Shown: piece after piece, positions 26,828-36,058 of the stretch | How positions within the stretch are numbered: position 1 is the stretch's first letter | How the letters are laid out: every line of letters starts with the position of its first letter | Source of the DNA: Legionella genomosp. 1 | GTDB taxonomy: Bacteria; Pseudomonadota; Gammaproteobacteria; Legionellales; Legionellaceae | Length of the DNA stretch: 56,941 nucleotides | Direction: 5' to 3' | NCBI GenBank assembly: GCA_945878975.1 | Contig: CAMCUM010000014.1 | Location: 1-56,941, forward strand | Made by a program: the position numbers and the translations under genes | Notes under the pieces: model-generated | The model's database searches: none | Told to the model about the DNA's origin: nothing | The model's input: the letters and a program-made list of their open reading frames with translations, nothing else

Positions 26828-26889
26828 TTCACGAATAAGCTTTAGGTGTTTTAGGCGATAGCATAAAACACCTAAAGCTTATTCGTGAA
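26828..26889. repeat. Perfect 26-bp inverted repeat (MITE-like, uninterrupted form)
   Basis: Two 26-base arms (26828-26853 and 26864-26889) are perfect reverse complements around the 10-base loop GGCGATAGCA. The arms begin TTCACGAATAAGC. The element shares its ends and loop with the element at 43046-43197, which has another palindrome inserted at the GCGAT of this loop. It lies between csp and the end of the old yellow enzyme gene. Confidence 0.85.
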
Positions 26890-26925
26890 GGGTATAACAT
26901 GGGTATATGTGTATTACAAAGAACC

Positions 26926-28014
26926 TTAAGCAAACGGATAATCCGTATATCCTTTTTCATTTCCACCATAAAATGTAATCGGGTCAGGTTGATTCAAAGG
27001 CAGATGCTCAGCAAAGCGCTTTACCAAATCAGGATTAGCAAGAAAAGGCTTTCCAAATGCAACCAAATCGGCATAGCCGCTGGACACGGCTTCGGTTGCC
27101 AACTGGTAGTCATAGCCATTATTGACCATCCATGCACCACGAAACAATGCTCGGAGTTTATGAAAGTCAAATCCCTCTAAAGTCTCGCGTGAACCGCCAG
27201 TCGTGCCTTCAATCACATGCACATAAGCAAGATGTAAATTATCTAATTCACGAATCAATTGCGCGTATAGTTTGAAAGGAGCACTGTCGGTTGCGCCATT
27301 GGAAGCGCTGGTCGGGGATAGACGAATGCCGGTTCGATTGGCACCAATTTGATCGATAATGGCTGTCACCACTTCAAACGCAAAACGGAGGCGATTCGAG
27401 ATAGAGCCACCATATAGATCCGTGCGTTGATTTGAAGCGTCTGCCATAAATTGTTGAATCAAATAACCATTTGCAGCATGGATTTCTACACCATCAAAGC
27501 CTGCGTCGATTGCCAATTGTGCAGCGCGTTGATAATCCCGAATAATCTGCTTAATCTCATCGATTTCTAAGGAGCGAGGGGTGCCGACTTCTATAAATTC
27601 ACCTGTTTCACTAATGGTCTTTGAGCCTTTTGGTGCGGCAATAGCAGAAGGAGCAACGGGTGTTTCGCCATTAGGCTGTAAAGAGGGGTGAGAAAAACGG
27701 CCGACATGCCACAGTTGCGCGAAAATACGTCCACCAGCTGCATGCACAGCATGGGTTACCAGTTGCCAACCTTTTTTTTGGGCCTCAGAGTAGATGCCAG
27801 GTGTCCAGGCATAGCCTTTGCCTGTTGGCGAAATCTGCGTGGCCTCTGAAATGATGAGTCCTGCAGTTGCGCGTTGGCTATAATAATCAGCATTTAAAGC
27901 ATGGGGCGCATCTGTGCCATGTGTCGCACGACTCCTAGTTAATGGCGCCATGACCATGCGATTAGGCAATTTTAAATCGTTCAAATGATACGCCGTAAAT
28001 AGAACCGAGCTCAT
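26926..28014 (-). CDS. nemA: Old yellow enzyme family flavin oxidoreductase (NemA-like)
   Basis: These FMN barrel enzymes reduce activated C=C bonds (N-ethylmaleimide, enones, nitro compounds) with NAD(P)H. The 362 residues match NemA. Visible are NRMVMAPLTRSRATHG, GLIISEATQISPTGKGY, the FAQLWHVGRFSHP segment, the substrate-anchoring GVEIHAANGYLIQQF (His and Asn) and the C-terminal FMN phosphate region DLVAFGKPFLANPDL. It is monocistronic; no nemR-type regulator is adjacent. The 28083-28107 palindrome lies about 70 bases before the start and could be an operator. Confidence 0.92.
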   Translation of the reverse strand: MSSVLFTAYHLNDLKLPNRMVMAPLTRSRATHGTDAPHALNADYYSQRATAGLIISEATQISPTGKGYAWTPGIYSEAQKKGWQLVTHAVHAAGGRIFAQLWHVGRFSHPSLQPNGETPVAPSAIAAPKGSKTISETGEFIEVGTPRSLEIDEIKQIIRDYQRAAQLAIDAGFDGVEIHAANGYLIQQFMADASNQRTDLYGGSISNRLRFAFEVVTAIIDQIGANRTGIRLSPTSASNGATDSAPFKLYAQLIRELDNLHLAYVHVIEGTTGGSRETLEGFDFHKLRALFRGAWMVNNGYDYQLATEAVSSGYADLVAFGKPFLANPDLVKRFAEHLPLNQPDPITFYGGNEKGYTDYPFA

Positions 28015-28338
28015 TATTTTCCTTAAAAGTTTTTCAATCCGTTCGTGCCTAGAAGACGTTCATGCCATCTCGAAGTATACGTACTAGGGTCTGTATATGA
28101 CCCTAGTTTAACACGGATTCTTATGAATGTTTAGATGACTTAGGTTGCTCAACTACATAACTATTCATAATATCCTTGTTTTATTAGTGATTACCGGAAG
28201 AAGTAGGCATGTGTATGAGTCAATGAAAAGTCCTATGCTTGTAGTTTGCATGAGTTTGTTTAGGGGTATTTACAATGGGAGTCGCGAGCCAAAATCGAGC
28301 TAGTTTAGCGTGCGTTAGCTTGGTTTCTGGCCCGGGTT
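28015..28338. other. Intergenic stretch with a palindrome
   Basis: No supported gene is seen in these 324 bases. At 28083-28107 there is a 9-bp perfect inverted repeat (ACTAGGGTC / GACCCTAGT) around TGTATAT, between the SPOR gene end and the nemA start. It has no T-tract. Its half-site AGGGTC is also found at the start of the dispersed repeat at 16248 and 43218. The rest shows nothing recognisable. Confidence 0.5.
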
Positions 28339-28989
28339 TTATTGAACTTCATTCTGTACTGATTGCCAGTTTTTGACTTGGGCATTTGCCTTGATGGTAG
28401 GGGGGAGCTTATTGAATGCTTCCTCGGCTTCCACCCGAGTGGCATAACTGCCATGTAGCCCTACATAAGGACCAGATTGTGTACGGACTTCAGCGTTGTG
28501 GTTTGATCTGGGTAATTGTTGGAGGGTGTTAGCAACTTGTGCTGGTTTGGTGCTTTGTGCAACTTGAATCGTGTAGTCATTGGGGCTTTGTTGCTTGATC
28601 CAGCTTCTGTCTTCATCTTTTGACGCCGGAGGTGTATTGCTTAGGCCTAAATGGTAACTGTCGGGCACGGAAACAGTTTGTTGATCCGATGGCTCATTGC
28701 TATTGCTGTGATAATTATCGAAGGATATGTTGTCTATAGCTGGAAAGTACTCAGTAGTCGCACTGCTTTTATTGTCATACAGCCTCTCTAAGATCAACCT
28801 ATTTTCTGGATTGATATCTTTTGATTCAGGATTAATCTCTGGCTTAGCATCAGATAAATTAGAAATACAGCCTAAGAGACTGAGTGCACATAAACCAATG
28901 AGGAGCCCTTGTAATAAGCGATATGAAAAATGATGCTCTTCTTTTTCTTGTTGTGAAGGAATGTGGTGATGATCGTCAAATGGTTGCAT
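28339..28989 (-). CDS. Membrane-anchored SPOR-domain-like protein
   Basis: The start at 28989 (MQPFDDHHHIP) has AGGGAG upstream and gives 216 residues. A cytoplasmic His/Glu-rich N-terminus is followed by a membrane helix (about 25-42, LLQGLLIGLCALSLLGC); its end LLGC also resembles a lipobox. A long Asn/Ser/Asp-rich periplasmic linker comes next. About 75 C-terminal residues from NDYTIQVAQSTKPAQV through GPYVGLHGSYATRVEAEEAFNKLP match the SPOR pattern, which binds denuded septal peptidoglycan. A role at the division site is likely by family. It is divergent from dgt. Confidence 0.72.
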   Translation of the reverse strand: MQPFDDHHHIPSQQEKEEHHFSYRLLQGLLIGLCALSLLGCISNLSDAKPEINPESKDINPENRLILERLYDNKSSATTEYFPAIDNISFDNYHSNSNEPSDQQTVSVPDSYHLGLSNTPPASKDEDRSWIKQQSPNDYTIQVAQSTKPAQVANTLQQLPRSNHNAEVRTQSGPYVGLHGSYATRVEAEEAFNKLPPTIKANAQVKNWQSVQNEVQ

Positions 28990-29114
28990 GGTACGCTCCC
29001 TTATCATAGGTACTGATTGCAGAGTACATAATTTTAGTTTCCTACTATGATTATCTGCATTTTTGCAATAAACTTAAGCAAATATTAAAAAAATTGCTTA
29101 GGAGCGCGATCCTT

Positions 29115-30437
29115 ATGTGGACGCAACGCCGCTCAGGTCAAACGCATCAACGCGGTCATCTTGATCACCGTAATCCTTATGAGAGAGATAGAACTCGGGT
29201 CATTCATTGTCCTGCATTTCGACGGCTACAACGTAAAACACAAATTTTAGGGACAGATGAGGGTGATTTTCATCGAACACGGTTGACGCATTCTTTAGAG
29301 GTGGCGTCTATTGGCACGAGTATTGTGCGCAGTTTGCATATGACACGTCCTCAACATGAATTGAATAAATTGTTGCCAGAAGATGATTTGATTACGGTGA
29401 TGTGTTTGTTACATGATATTGGGCATCCTCCTTTTGGGCATGGTGGTGAAGTCGCGTTGAATTATATGATGCGCGAGTATGGTGGTTTTGAAGGCAATGC
29501 TCAAACATTACGTTTGCTTACCAAGGTGGATACTAGTTACGGTCAGTATGGATTGGATTTAACCAGACGATCTTTGCTAGGAATTTTAAAATATCCGGTT
29601 CCTTGGTCACGTGTTGTGGCATTGGCTTGGCCAAATTCGAAAGTAGATGTCAAAAAAATGTTTCGCATTAATGATTGGTTACCCCCCAAAGCTTATTTTG
29701 ATATGGAGCAACCAGAAGTGGATTGGATCCTTGCGCCATTTTCTGTAGCGGATCAAACCAAATTTCAACTGTTGCGTCAGGTACCGGATCAGTATCAACA
29801 TGGCTCGGCGGCTTATCATAGTTTTGATTGTTCTATTATGGATATTGCGGATGATATTGCTTATGGTGTGCATGATTTAGAAGACGCTATTCATTTGCGA
29901 TTGATTACGCGTGACCAATTTGATACGTTGGAATTGCGCGATGTTTTAATCGAAACGCCTTGGACTGCTCAGCCGACTCAATTACTTGATGCGCTTTTTT
30001 CACATTCTTTATCAACGCGTAAAGAAGCCATTGGTGAGATGGTGAATTATTTTATTACGGCGGTGGACATAACCTTGGTGCAGGCAGCATTTGAACACCC
30101 AATGTTACAATATAATTTGGTGTTACATCCTGCTGCTCAGCGTTTTTTGGATTATTGTAAAGCACGTATTTACCAATATGTGATTGACTCCCAAGCTGCT
30201 CGAACATTTGAGTATGGCGGTCAGAAAGTAGTGTTGCGTTTGTTTGAAGCATTCGGCTCTAATCCGGAAAACTTATTAGATGCCAAGAATCGTATCTTGT
30301 TCAAAGAATCAACCGATACAGCTAGTTCACACCGAGTGATATGTGATTATATAGCCAATATGACAGATGAATATGCGTACCGTATGCATGAACGCCTATT
30401 CGGTTTTAATACGCGCACCATATTTGAAAGATTGTGA
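29115..30437 (+). CDS. dgt: Deoxyguanosinetriphosphate triphosphohydrolase-like protein
   Basis: Dgt-type enzymes hydrolyse dNTPs to deoxynucleosides and triphosphate. The 440-residue protein from ATG 29115 (AGGAG upstream; a TTG at 29094 is also possible) has the HD-domain metal motifs: HRTRLTHSLEVASIGTSI, then LLHDIGHPPFGHGGE, and the later Asp in MDIADDIAYGVHDLEDA. YERDRTRVIHCPAFRRLQRKTQI at the N-terminus is diagnostic of the dGTPase family. The length suits the shorter Dgt-like subfamily. The stop codon abuts the 3' end of the convergent tRNA-Glu gene with no spacer. Confidence 0.93.
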   Translation: MWTQRRSGQTHQRGHLDHRNPYERDRTRVIHCPAFRRLQRKTQILGTDEGDFHRTRLTHSLEVASIGTSIVRSLHMTRPQHELNKLLPEDDLITVMCLLHDIGHPPFGHGGEVALNYMMREYGGFEGNAQTLRLLTKVDTSYGQYGLDLTRRSLLGILKYPVPWSRVVALAWPNSKVDVKKMFRINDWLPPKAYFDMEQPEVDWILAPFSVADQTKFQLLRQVPDQYQHGSAAYHSFDCSIMDIADDIAYGVHDLEDAIHLRLITRDQFDTLELRDVLIETPWTAQPTQLLDALFSHSLSTRKEAIGEMVNYFITAVDITLVQAAFEHPMLQYNLVLHPAAQRFLDYCKARIYQYVIDSQAARTFEYGGQKVVLRLFEAFGSNPENLLDAKNRILFKESTDTASSHRVICDYIANMTDEYAYRMHERLFGFNTRTIFERL

Positions 30438-30513
30438 TGGCGTCCCCAAGGGGATTCGAACCCCTGTTGCCGCCGTGAAAGGGCAGTGTCCTAGGCCTCT
30501 AGACGATGGGGAC
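30438..30513 (-). tRNA. tRNA-Glu (anticodon UUC)
   Basis: The minus strand gives a 76-nt cloverleaf with acceptor stem GTCCCCA/TGGGGAC, D-arm, anticodon loop CTTTCAC (UUC), T-arm with GGTTCGAATCC, and an encoded CCA at 30440-30438. Sequence and structure match bacterial tRNA-Glu. Its CCA end directly abuts the stop codon of the convergent dgt gene. It is the second tRNA after tRNA-Ala in the minus-strand direction. Confidence 0.97.
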
Positions 30514-30556
30514 AACAATTTATACTACTCGGGCAGTATAACGACATGTACTCCAT

Positions 30557-30592
30557 AAAACAAGATATTAAATTTAATTTTTAATCTTGTTT

Positions 30593-30593
<1 letters not shown>
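30557..30593 (-). terminator. Hairpin between the two tRNA genes
   Basis: A 10-bp perfect inverted repeat (AAAACAAGAT / ATCTTGTTTT) with an AT-rich 17-base loop lies directly downstream of tRNA-Ala. On the minus strand it ends in TTTTATGG. It may be a weak terminator or a processing structure between tRNA-Ala and tRNA-Glu. Confidence 0.5.
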
Positions 30594-30668
<75 letters not shown>

Positions 30669-30766
30669 AAACTGTCAGAGGCAGCAGTATACGAGAGGGT
30701 AGCCAGGGCTGTCAAGTTTTAATTTAGGATTGGATGAATTAAAAGTGCGGTTAACTCTAAACTGAC

Positions 30767-30797
30767 TTCATTACGAGGAGCGTAACGACTTGTCAAT
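30767..30797 (+). repeat. Diverged copy of a GCGAGGAGCG-type interspersed repeat
   Basis: The stretch TTCATTACGAGGAGCGTAAC followed by GACTTGTCAAT resembles the widespread bacterial repeat whose consensus includes CATTGCGAGGAGCG and GCGACGAAGCAATC. Partial relatives are at 36088-36115 and 52770-52824. It ends just before the Gly-rich ORF. Family membership is from memory of such repeats, not from a search. Confidence 0.4.
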
Positions 30798-30826
30798 GTA
30801 AGAACACAAATGAGTTTTTAGAGTTT

Positions 30827-31171
30827 TTGCAATCTCTAGAGCTTCCTGAGTTAAAGGGAAAATTTTCTCAAAAAAGAGCAGGTGGTGGGAGTCATGAAAT
30901 TTTAGATAATTTATTATCTAAAGGACAAATACCAACACAGGAAGCGATTGCTGTATGCATCCATGCGCTGACACATCCTTCTCGTGACCTTATTGGAAGC
31001 GTCGTGAATGGCGCCGCAGTTGGTGCTACTACAGGTGCTGCTTATGGCACAGTTGGTGGTGCTATTTCGGGCGGAATTGGTGCAATCCCTGGAGCTATTG
31101 GAGGTGCTATTGCTGGCGGAATTGGAGGTGCCATAGGTGGCGCTATCAATTGGGCAACAGGTAGAGAATAA
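30827..31171 (+). CDS. Glycine-zipper peptide, bacteriocin-like (possible)
   Basis: The frame is open from 30761 without an ATG. The TTG at 30827 with AGAG upstream is the best start (114 residues). The N-terminal half is polar (SQKRAGGGSHEILDNLLSKGQ). The C-terminal 55 residues are a Gly/Ala/Ile repeat with dense GxxxG spacing (for example VGGAISGGIGAIPGAIGGAI, then AGGIGGAIGGAINWATG), forming one or two membrane-inserting helices. This is the composition of class II bacteriocin peptides and of glycine-zipper membrane proteins. No export or immunity gene is recognised nearby, although a two-helix membrane protein follows on the other strand. Start and function are uncertain. Confidence 0.45.
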   Translation: MQSLELPELKGKFSQKRAGGGSHEILDNLLSKGQIPTQEAIAVCIHALTHPSRDLIGSVVNGAAVGATTGAAYGTVGGAISGGIGAIPGAIGGAIAGGIGGAIGGAINWATGRE

Positions 31172-31504
31172 GGGTACAGCAGGCTCGAACTAAAATTTCT
31201 ACAAGTCCTATGTTCCGTTCATACGATTTATTCGAGAGGATGGTGTGTAGGGCTTTTGAGATGAATTGTTAACAAAGCATATTTTTTAACGCCTGCATCG
31301 CGATTTGGTTTGCTCGAAGAATCAATTTATATTGGTTGTTCAAAGTCCAGTTATTGAGGAGAATTAGATCATTAATAGCGCTTTACTGCAATTATTTTTA
31401 ACAAACTTGTAGGGATATATCAGTACGCGGGGACGACAACTTAAGGAATCGTATTTACAAGACGAGGCGATAGGTATTTAAACTTTGACTTTCTTACCCT
31501 CATA
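31172..31504. other. Intergenic stretch without a supported gene
   Basis: These 333 bases lie between the convergent Gly-zipper ORF and the membrane protein gene. The only structure I can support is a partial copy (31260-31275, minus) of the dispersed repeat also seen at 125, 16248 and 43218. No promoter, RNA or terminator is evident. Confidence 0.5.
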
Positions 31505-32176
31505 TTATCCCCGGTACTGGTTTGTTCGTCTACTATAGTCAGGGATATGCGCCATCTGTCTGTCTAGTAAGGTTGTTTGAGCTAATCTTTCTGGGATAAA
31601 TGTAAATAATCTCAATGCGAAATTGGATGCGTGCTCAATGAGGCCTTGAAATTTATTTGAGGCCCATATGATATCGTTGGTCAATGAGTAATTTTGATCA
31701 GCATTCGCGGCGTGCAATCTGTTTATGCCATACATCATGGAACGTGCAGCGAGTTGGAGGGCACAGAGGATGGCGATGGGTATTAAAATCATGCAGGGTA
31801 GCTTGAAAAAAAGCGTTACTGCGGAAATGAAAATATATGTACTGAGAAGATAGAGCAACGCTTGGATAACGAATTTCAGATAGACTCGACCCATATTCAA
31901 ACGGACGGTATGTGCGACATCGTCTTGGCGCTTGTGTTGTGATGTGAGTGATGGTAGAAACAACGTTACTAATCCTAAATTAGCAGGTGAGAATAGGCGA
32001 GCAGCCAAACGCTCCTTGTCGGGTATTGATCTGCTTTTATGCGTTATTTGTTCTCTTTGGGGCGTACGAGACGATGCGGGTGATGCATCATATTTTTTAG
32101 TATTATTTAATCGTGATTTTTCTTCTTGTTCCTGTTGTTCGAAATCAATATAACCACTTTCATCGTATACGTTCAT
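31505..32176 (-). CDS. Hypothetical protein with two membrane helices
   Basis: The 223-residue protein starts after a good GAGG site. The N-terminal 70 residues are charged and disordered (FEQQEQEEKSRL, SSRTPQREQITHKSRS). Two hydrophobic helices occupy about 105-150 (FVIQALLYLLSTYIFISAVTLF, then PCMILIPIAILCALQLAA). The C-terminal 70 residues are soluble and helical. No family is recognised. It starts 22 bases after the ispA stop and may be transcribed with xseB-ispA. The layout (disordered head, central hairpin of two helices) resembles host-membrane-targeted effectors, but this is speculation. Confidence 0.6.
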   Translation of the reverse strand: MNVYDESGYIDFEQQEQEEKSRLNNTKKYDASPASSRTPQREQITHKSRSIPDKERLAARLFSPANLGLVTLFLPSLTSQHKRQDDVAHTVRLNMGRVYLKFVIQALLYLLSTYIFISAVTLFFKLPCMILIPIAILCALQLAARSMMYGINRLHAANADQNYSLTNDIIWASNKFQGLIEHASNFALRLFTFIPERLAQTTLLDRQMAHIPDYSRRTNQYRG

Positions 32177-32198
32177 TGTGACACCTCTAATACTATTA

Positions 32199-33101
32199 CT
32201 ATACCCTGTTTCGGATGCTTGTCAGAAGTTCATTTAAACTGTGCGCTCGATCTTGGAACACTAATAGTGCTTGCTCCGCATGATAGATGTGTTGCGCGAT
32301 GAGCTCTGCAAGCTCTGTTTGAGTGCACAGGTTAGCGAAAGTTTGTTTTTGATTGGCCAAATCTGAAGATCGGCCCTTTCCAAGGGCATCTGTAGAGCCA
32401 TATTGATCCAAATAATCATCTTGCATTTGAAATAATATACCTAAATGTTGGGCGAATTTTTGTAGAGCAGCGATTTCTTGGTCGGAAGGAAGTGCTGCAG
32501 TCAGTACGACATTGATGCATGCCAGAATCAAACGTCCCGTTTTGAGCTGATGAATCGTTTCTAATTGTGCTGCAGAAATATCTGGACGGGTTAGGGCAGA
32601 TAAATCTAGACTTTGGCCAGAGACCATGCCGGAAGGGCCGCAAGCTTGGACAATTTCGTGAATAATGGCCACTGTTTTTTGCATGTCTACTGTCTTAGGC
32701 AGATGTTGCGCCACAACTTCTATGGCATAGGCTTGTAAGCCATCTCCCACTAATATGGCAGTCGCTTCATCAAAGGCTTTATGACAGGTTGGGCGTCCGC
32801 GACGGAGATCATCATTATCCATAGCGGGTAAATCATCGTGCACCAAAGAATAGGTATGCATCATTTCAATGGATGCGGCCATAATATCTAAGCTAATAAG
32901 AGGCAGATTAAATAGTTCACCACAAGCGTAGACCAACAGAGGTCGAATGCGTTTGCCTCCTGAAAATAGCACATAATGCATGGCTTCGTGTAATTGTTGG
33001 GCTGGAACGGATTCTTGTTGAACAAGATCGTGCAGAACACGCTCATGGCGCTCTTTATAAGATGCCAACGTCGGGTTGGTCATGATAGGGGTATTAGTCA
33101 T
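32199..33101 (-). CDS. ispA: Farnesyl diphosphate synthase (geranyltranstransferase)
   Basis: IspA condenses IPP with DMAPP/GPP to farnesyl-PP for undecaprenyl and quinone side chains. From ATG 33101 (GAGGAG 6 bases upstream, overlapping xseB by 8 bases) it has 300 residues. The first Asp-rich motif is in [20 protein letters not shown], preceded by [12 protein letters not shown]. The second is in [12 protein letters not shown] followed by [16 protein letters not shown]. All are typical of short-chain trans-prenyltransferases. The xseB-ispA order is standard in gammaproteobacteria, but the usual downstream dxs is absent here. Confidence 0.95.
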   Translation of the reverse strand: MTNTPIMTNPTLASYKERHERVLHDLVQQESVPAQQLHEAMHYVLFSGGKRIRPLLVYACGELFNLPLISLDIMAASIEMMHTYSLVHDDLPAMDNDDLRRGRPTCHKAFDEATAILVGDGLQAYAIEVVAQHLPKTVDMQKTVAIIHEIVQACGPSGMVSGQSLDLSALTRPDISAAQLETIHQLKTGRLILACINVVLTAALPSDQEIAALQKFAQHLGILFQMQDDYLDQYGSTDALGKGRSSDLANQKQTFANLCTQTELAELIAQHIYHAEQALLVFQDRAHSLNELLTSIRNRV

Positions 33102-33318
33102 GAGACTCCTCATCTGCAATGGGTTGGTCGATATGCGTAGATAATTTTTCTATTTTTTGCTCAGCTTGTCGTAAAGCAGTTTGGCAGGTGCGTGCTAAAT
33201 GAATGCCTTGTTCGAATTGTTGCAAAGCACTCTCGAGATCTAAGTCTCCTTTTTCCAAACGTGCTACAATGGTTTCTAACTCAGTGATAGATTGTTCGAA
33301 ATGCTTAGGTTTTGTCAT
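33094..33318 (-). CDS. xseB: Exodeoxyribonuclease VII small subunit
   Basis: XseB is the small helical subunit of exonuclease VII, which degrades single-stranded DNA with XseA. The 74 residues show the family pattern [40 protein letters not shown], forming a two-helix hairpin, and an acidic tail. It overlaps ispA by 8 bases. xseA is not in the window. Confidence 0.95.
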   Translation of the reverse strand: MTKPKHFEQSITELETIVARLEKGDLDLESALQQFEQGIHLARTCQTALRQAEQKIEKLSTHIDQPIADEESHD

Positions 33319-33407
33319 AGTAATCTTTAGAATAAGCCAGCCGATTTTTAGGATTATAGTATATACTCATTCGTGCTGTTTTTCCCAATGAAATTGAAGG
33401 AGAATGG

Positions 33408-34754
33408 ATGAAAGTTAAAACATGTTTTGTTTGCAGTCAATGTGCAACAGTGTTTTCTCAATGGTCCGGCGTGTGTACCCAATGTGGCGCTTGGAATACC
33501 ATCTTGGAAGAGAGTAAATCCAACGCATCTCCCCGTATGACGCATTATGCTAATCAACGCTCAGTGGTGACAACATTATCTGATGTGGTGATTGATCACC
33601 AATCCCGTATGGATTGTGGGTTAACTGAATTAAATCGGGTGTTGGGCGGCGGTTTGGTGGATGGCTCTGTCGTACTGATTGGTGGCGATCCGGGTATTGG
33701 TAAATCTACGGTTCTTTTACAAACATTGGCTAATTTGTCTGCGCATGGCAAAGTCCTCTATGTGACGGGTGAAGAGTCTTTGCAACAAATCGCATTGCGC
33801 GCACAACGACTCCAGCTGGCAGTGGATGATTTGCGTTTATTGGCTGAAACGCAAGTCGAAACCATTTTACAACATGCTAAAAAAGAACAACCTCGCGTGA
33901 TGGTGATTGATTCTATCCAAACGTTGTTTACTGAAACCATCAGTTCTGCACCAGGAGGGGTAAGTCAAGTGCGTGAATCAGCTGCGCTGCTGGTACGTTA
34001 CGCTAAGATGACTCAGACGGCTATCTTTTTGGTAGGACATGTCACGAAAGAAGGTGCTTTGGCGGGCCCAAGAGTATTAGAGCATATTGTCGATTGTGTC
34101 TTGTATTTTGAAGGGCAGGCGGATAGTCGATTTCGGATGATACGGGCCGTGAAAAATCGCTTTGGCGCAGCGAATGAATTAGGTATCTTTGCTATGACCG
34201 ACCGAGGTTTGAAAGAAGTTGCGAATCCCTCGGCCATTTTTTTATCCAAGCAACCGGACCCCATGCCGGGATCTGCTGTGATGGTGACTTGGGAGGGATC
34301 ACGCCCGTTGCTGGTCGAAGTGCAAGCACTAGTGGATGAGGCGCATGGCCAACAACCGCGCCGTGTGACAGCGGGATTGGATCATAATCGTTTGGCTATC
34401 TTATTGGCGGTATTACATCGGCATGGTGGGATTGCTACTTTTGATCAAGATGTGTTTGTGTCGGTGGTAGGTGGCGTGAAAGTGATGGAAACAGCCTGTG
34501 ATTTAGCGGTGCTTGCAGCAATGGTATCCAGTTTTAGAAATCGTATTTTTGATCAACGTACGGTGATATTTGGAGAAATTGGTTTGGCCGGAGAAATTCG
34601 ACCGGTTCCCTGTGGACAAGAGCGATTACGCGAAGCGAGCAAACACGGTTTTCTATCTGCGATTGTCCCGGCAGGAAATGCGCCAAAGCAGTGCAAAGAT
34701 ATGGAGATCTTTCCTGTGCGGCATGTTCAAGAAGTATTGGAAAAAATATGTTAA
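33408..34754 (+). CDS. radA: DNA repair protein RadA
   Basis: RadA is a RecA-like, DnaB-type helicase that promotes branch migration during recombination. The 448 residues have a C4 zinc finger (Cys9, Cys12, Cys23, Cys26), Walker A GGDPGIGKST at about 92-101, Walker B VMVIDSIQT, the RadA-specific KNRFG motif and a C-terminal Lon-like domain (DVFVSVVGGVKVMETACDLAVLAA ... IFGEIGLAGEIRPV). Length and motifs match the family. It is divergent from xseB. Confidence 0.96.
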   Translation: MKVKTCFVCSQCATVFSQWSGVCTQCGAWNTILEESKSNASPRMTHYANQRSVVTTLSDVVIDHQSRMDCGLTELNRVLGGGLVDGSVVLIGGDPGIGKSTVLLQTLANLSAHGKVLYVTGEESLQQIALRAQRLQLAVDDLRLLAETQVETILQHAKKEQPRVMVIDSIQTLFTETISSAPGGVSQVRESAALLVRYAKMTQTAIFLVGHVTKEGALAGPRVLEHIVDCVLYFEGQADSRFRMIRAVKNRFGAANELGIFAMTDRGLKEVANPSAIFLSKQPDPMPGSAVMVTWEGSRPLLVEVQALVDEAHGQQPRRVTAGLDHNRLAILLAVLHRHGGIATFDQDVFVSVVGGVKVMETACDLAVLAAMVSSFRNRIFDQRTVIFGEIGLAGEIRPVPCGQERLREASKHGFLSAIVPAGNAPKQCKDMEIFPVRHVQEVLEKIC

Positions 34755-34918
34755 CGGTTCTGGCGGATACATACGGAGAGATTCACAGGAATAGGTCATT
34801 CTTGCATAGTTTTTTCATAAAGCTGCGTTGTTTGAGAGCATCGGATTTTTTAAGGTGCTAACACAATGATTAATAAACTTATTGCACGTGCGTTCCTGAA
34901 CAACTATGATCACTCTCT

Positions 34919-36055
34919 ATGAAAATTTTACACGTTTATAAAACATTTATTAATGACACGATGGGTGGGACAGAACAAGTGCTCGCGCAATTTGTTGCGA
35001 CGCCGCATCCAACTGAGTTCGACTATACTGTTTTATCTCTGACTCGACAATCTGCGCGACACGCTCCAAGGTATATCGAAGGGTTTCGCGGTATCAAAAA
35101 TTTGCGCTACCCGGAACAACTATCGATTGCTTCGAATAGCATGTCTTGGCAGATGTTGCGTGATTTTCCGCGTGTGGTGCAAGACTTCGATCTGATCCAT
35201 TATCATTTTCCTTGGCCGTTTGCCGATCTCTTGCATTTGTCCTGGCGCATTCGCAAACCCAGTATCGTGACCTATCATTCGGACGTGGTTCGCCAAAAAT
35301 TATTATTGCGCTGTTATGCACCGTTGATGCATCGTTTTTTAGGTTCGATGCAGGCGATTGTCGCCACGTCACCACAATATCTAGCCAGTAGTCCCGTTTT
35401 GCAAACCTATCGTGATAAAACAGTCGTCATTCCTTTGGGGATTGATCGACATACTTACCCACAACCATCCGCAGAGCGGATTGCCTATTGGAAGCAGCGT
35501 TTTGGAGAGCGCTTTTTTTTATTTGTAGGGATGATGCGTTATTATAAGGGATTGCCTATTTTATTAGAAGCGGTGCAAGGAACGAATTATCCATTATTGT
35601 TGGTGGGTCAGGGCCCCTGTGAGCAAGCATTGCAGGAGCAAGCGCAACAATTGAATTTACCCAATGTGCATTTTTTAGGAAATGTTTCCGAAGAAGATAA
35701 AATGGCATTATTACATTTATGCCTAGCGCTTGTTTTTCCCTCCGTTCAGCGTTCCGAAGCATTCGGCGTCTCATTATTGGAAGCCTCTATGCTGAAGAAA
35801 CCCATGATTTCGACAGAATTGGGCACGGGTACTTCTTACGTGAATCTGCATGATACTACCGGTTTAGTGGTGCCCCCTAATGATGTCGCAGCGTTACGTG
35901 CGGCATTGGCTCAGATGTGGAGAGATCCGGAACAGGCCGCAAGCATGGGTCAAGCAGCTGCGTTACGACATCAGGCCCTGTTTACCGGTCAACAGATGAT
36001 ACAGAGTTATGAGGATTTGTACCGACAAGTACTCAAACCTCGTGATCTTTCTTAA
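34919..36055 (+). CDS. GT4-family glycosyltransferase
   Basis: The 378-residue protein has the GT-B fold typical of GT4 enzymes. The N-terminal domain starts MKILHVYKTFINDTMGGTEQVL, with HYHFPWPFADLLHLSWRI and TYHSDVVRQK following. The donor-binding domain has VIPLGIDRHTY, FVGMMRYYKGLPILLEA and the EX7E-type motif in SEAFGVSLLEASMLKKP. Such enzymes usually build LPS or capsule. The WxxD-free Gly-rich end and the missing ribosome site leave the substrate and exact start open. It stands alone, so the glycan cannot be predicted. Confidence 0.85.
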   Translation: MKILHVYKTFINDTMGGTEQVLAQFVATPHPTEFDYTVLSLTRQSARHAPRYIEGFRGIKNLRYPEQLSIASNSMSWQMLRDFPRVVQDFDLIHYHFPWPFADLLHLSWRIRKPSIVTYHSDVVRQKLLLRCYAPLMHRFLGSMQAIVATSPQYLASSPVLQTYRDKTVVIPLGIDRHTYPQPSAERIAYWKQRFGERFFLFVGMMRYYKGLPILLEAVQGTNYPLLLVGQGPCEQALQEQAQQLNLPNVHFLGNVSEEDKMALLHLCLALVFPSVQRSEAFGVSLLEASMLKKPMISTELGTGTSYVNLHDTTGLVVPPNDVAALRAALAQMWRDPEQAASMGQAAALRHQALFTGQQMIQSYEDLYRQVLKPRDLS

Positions 36056-36058
36056 TTT

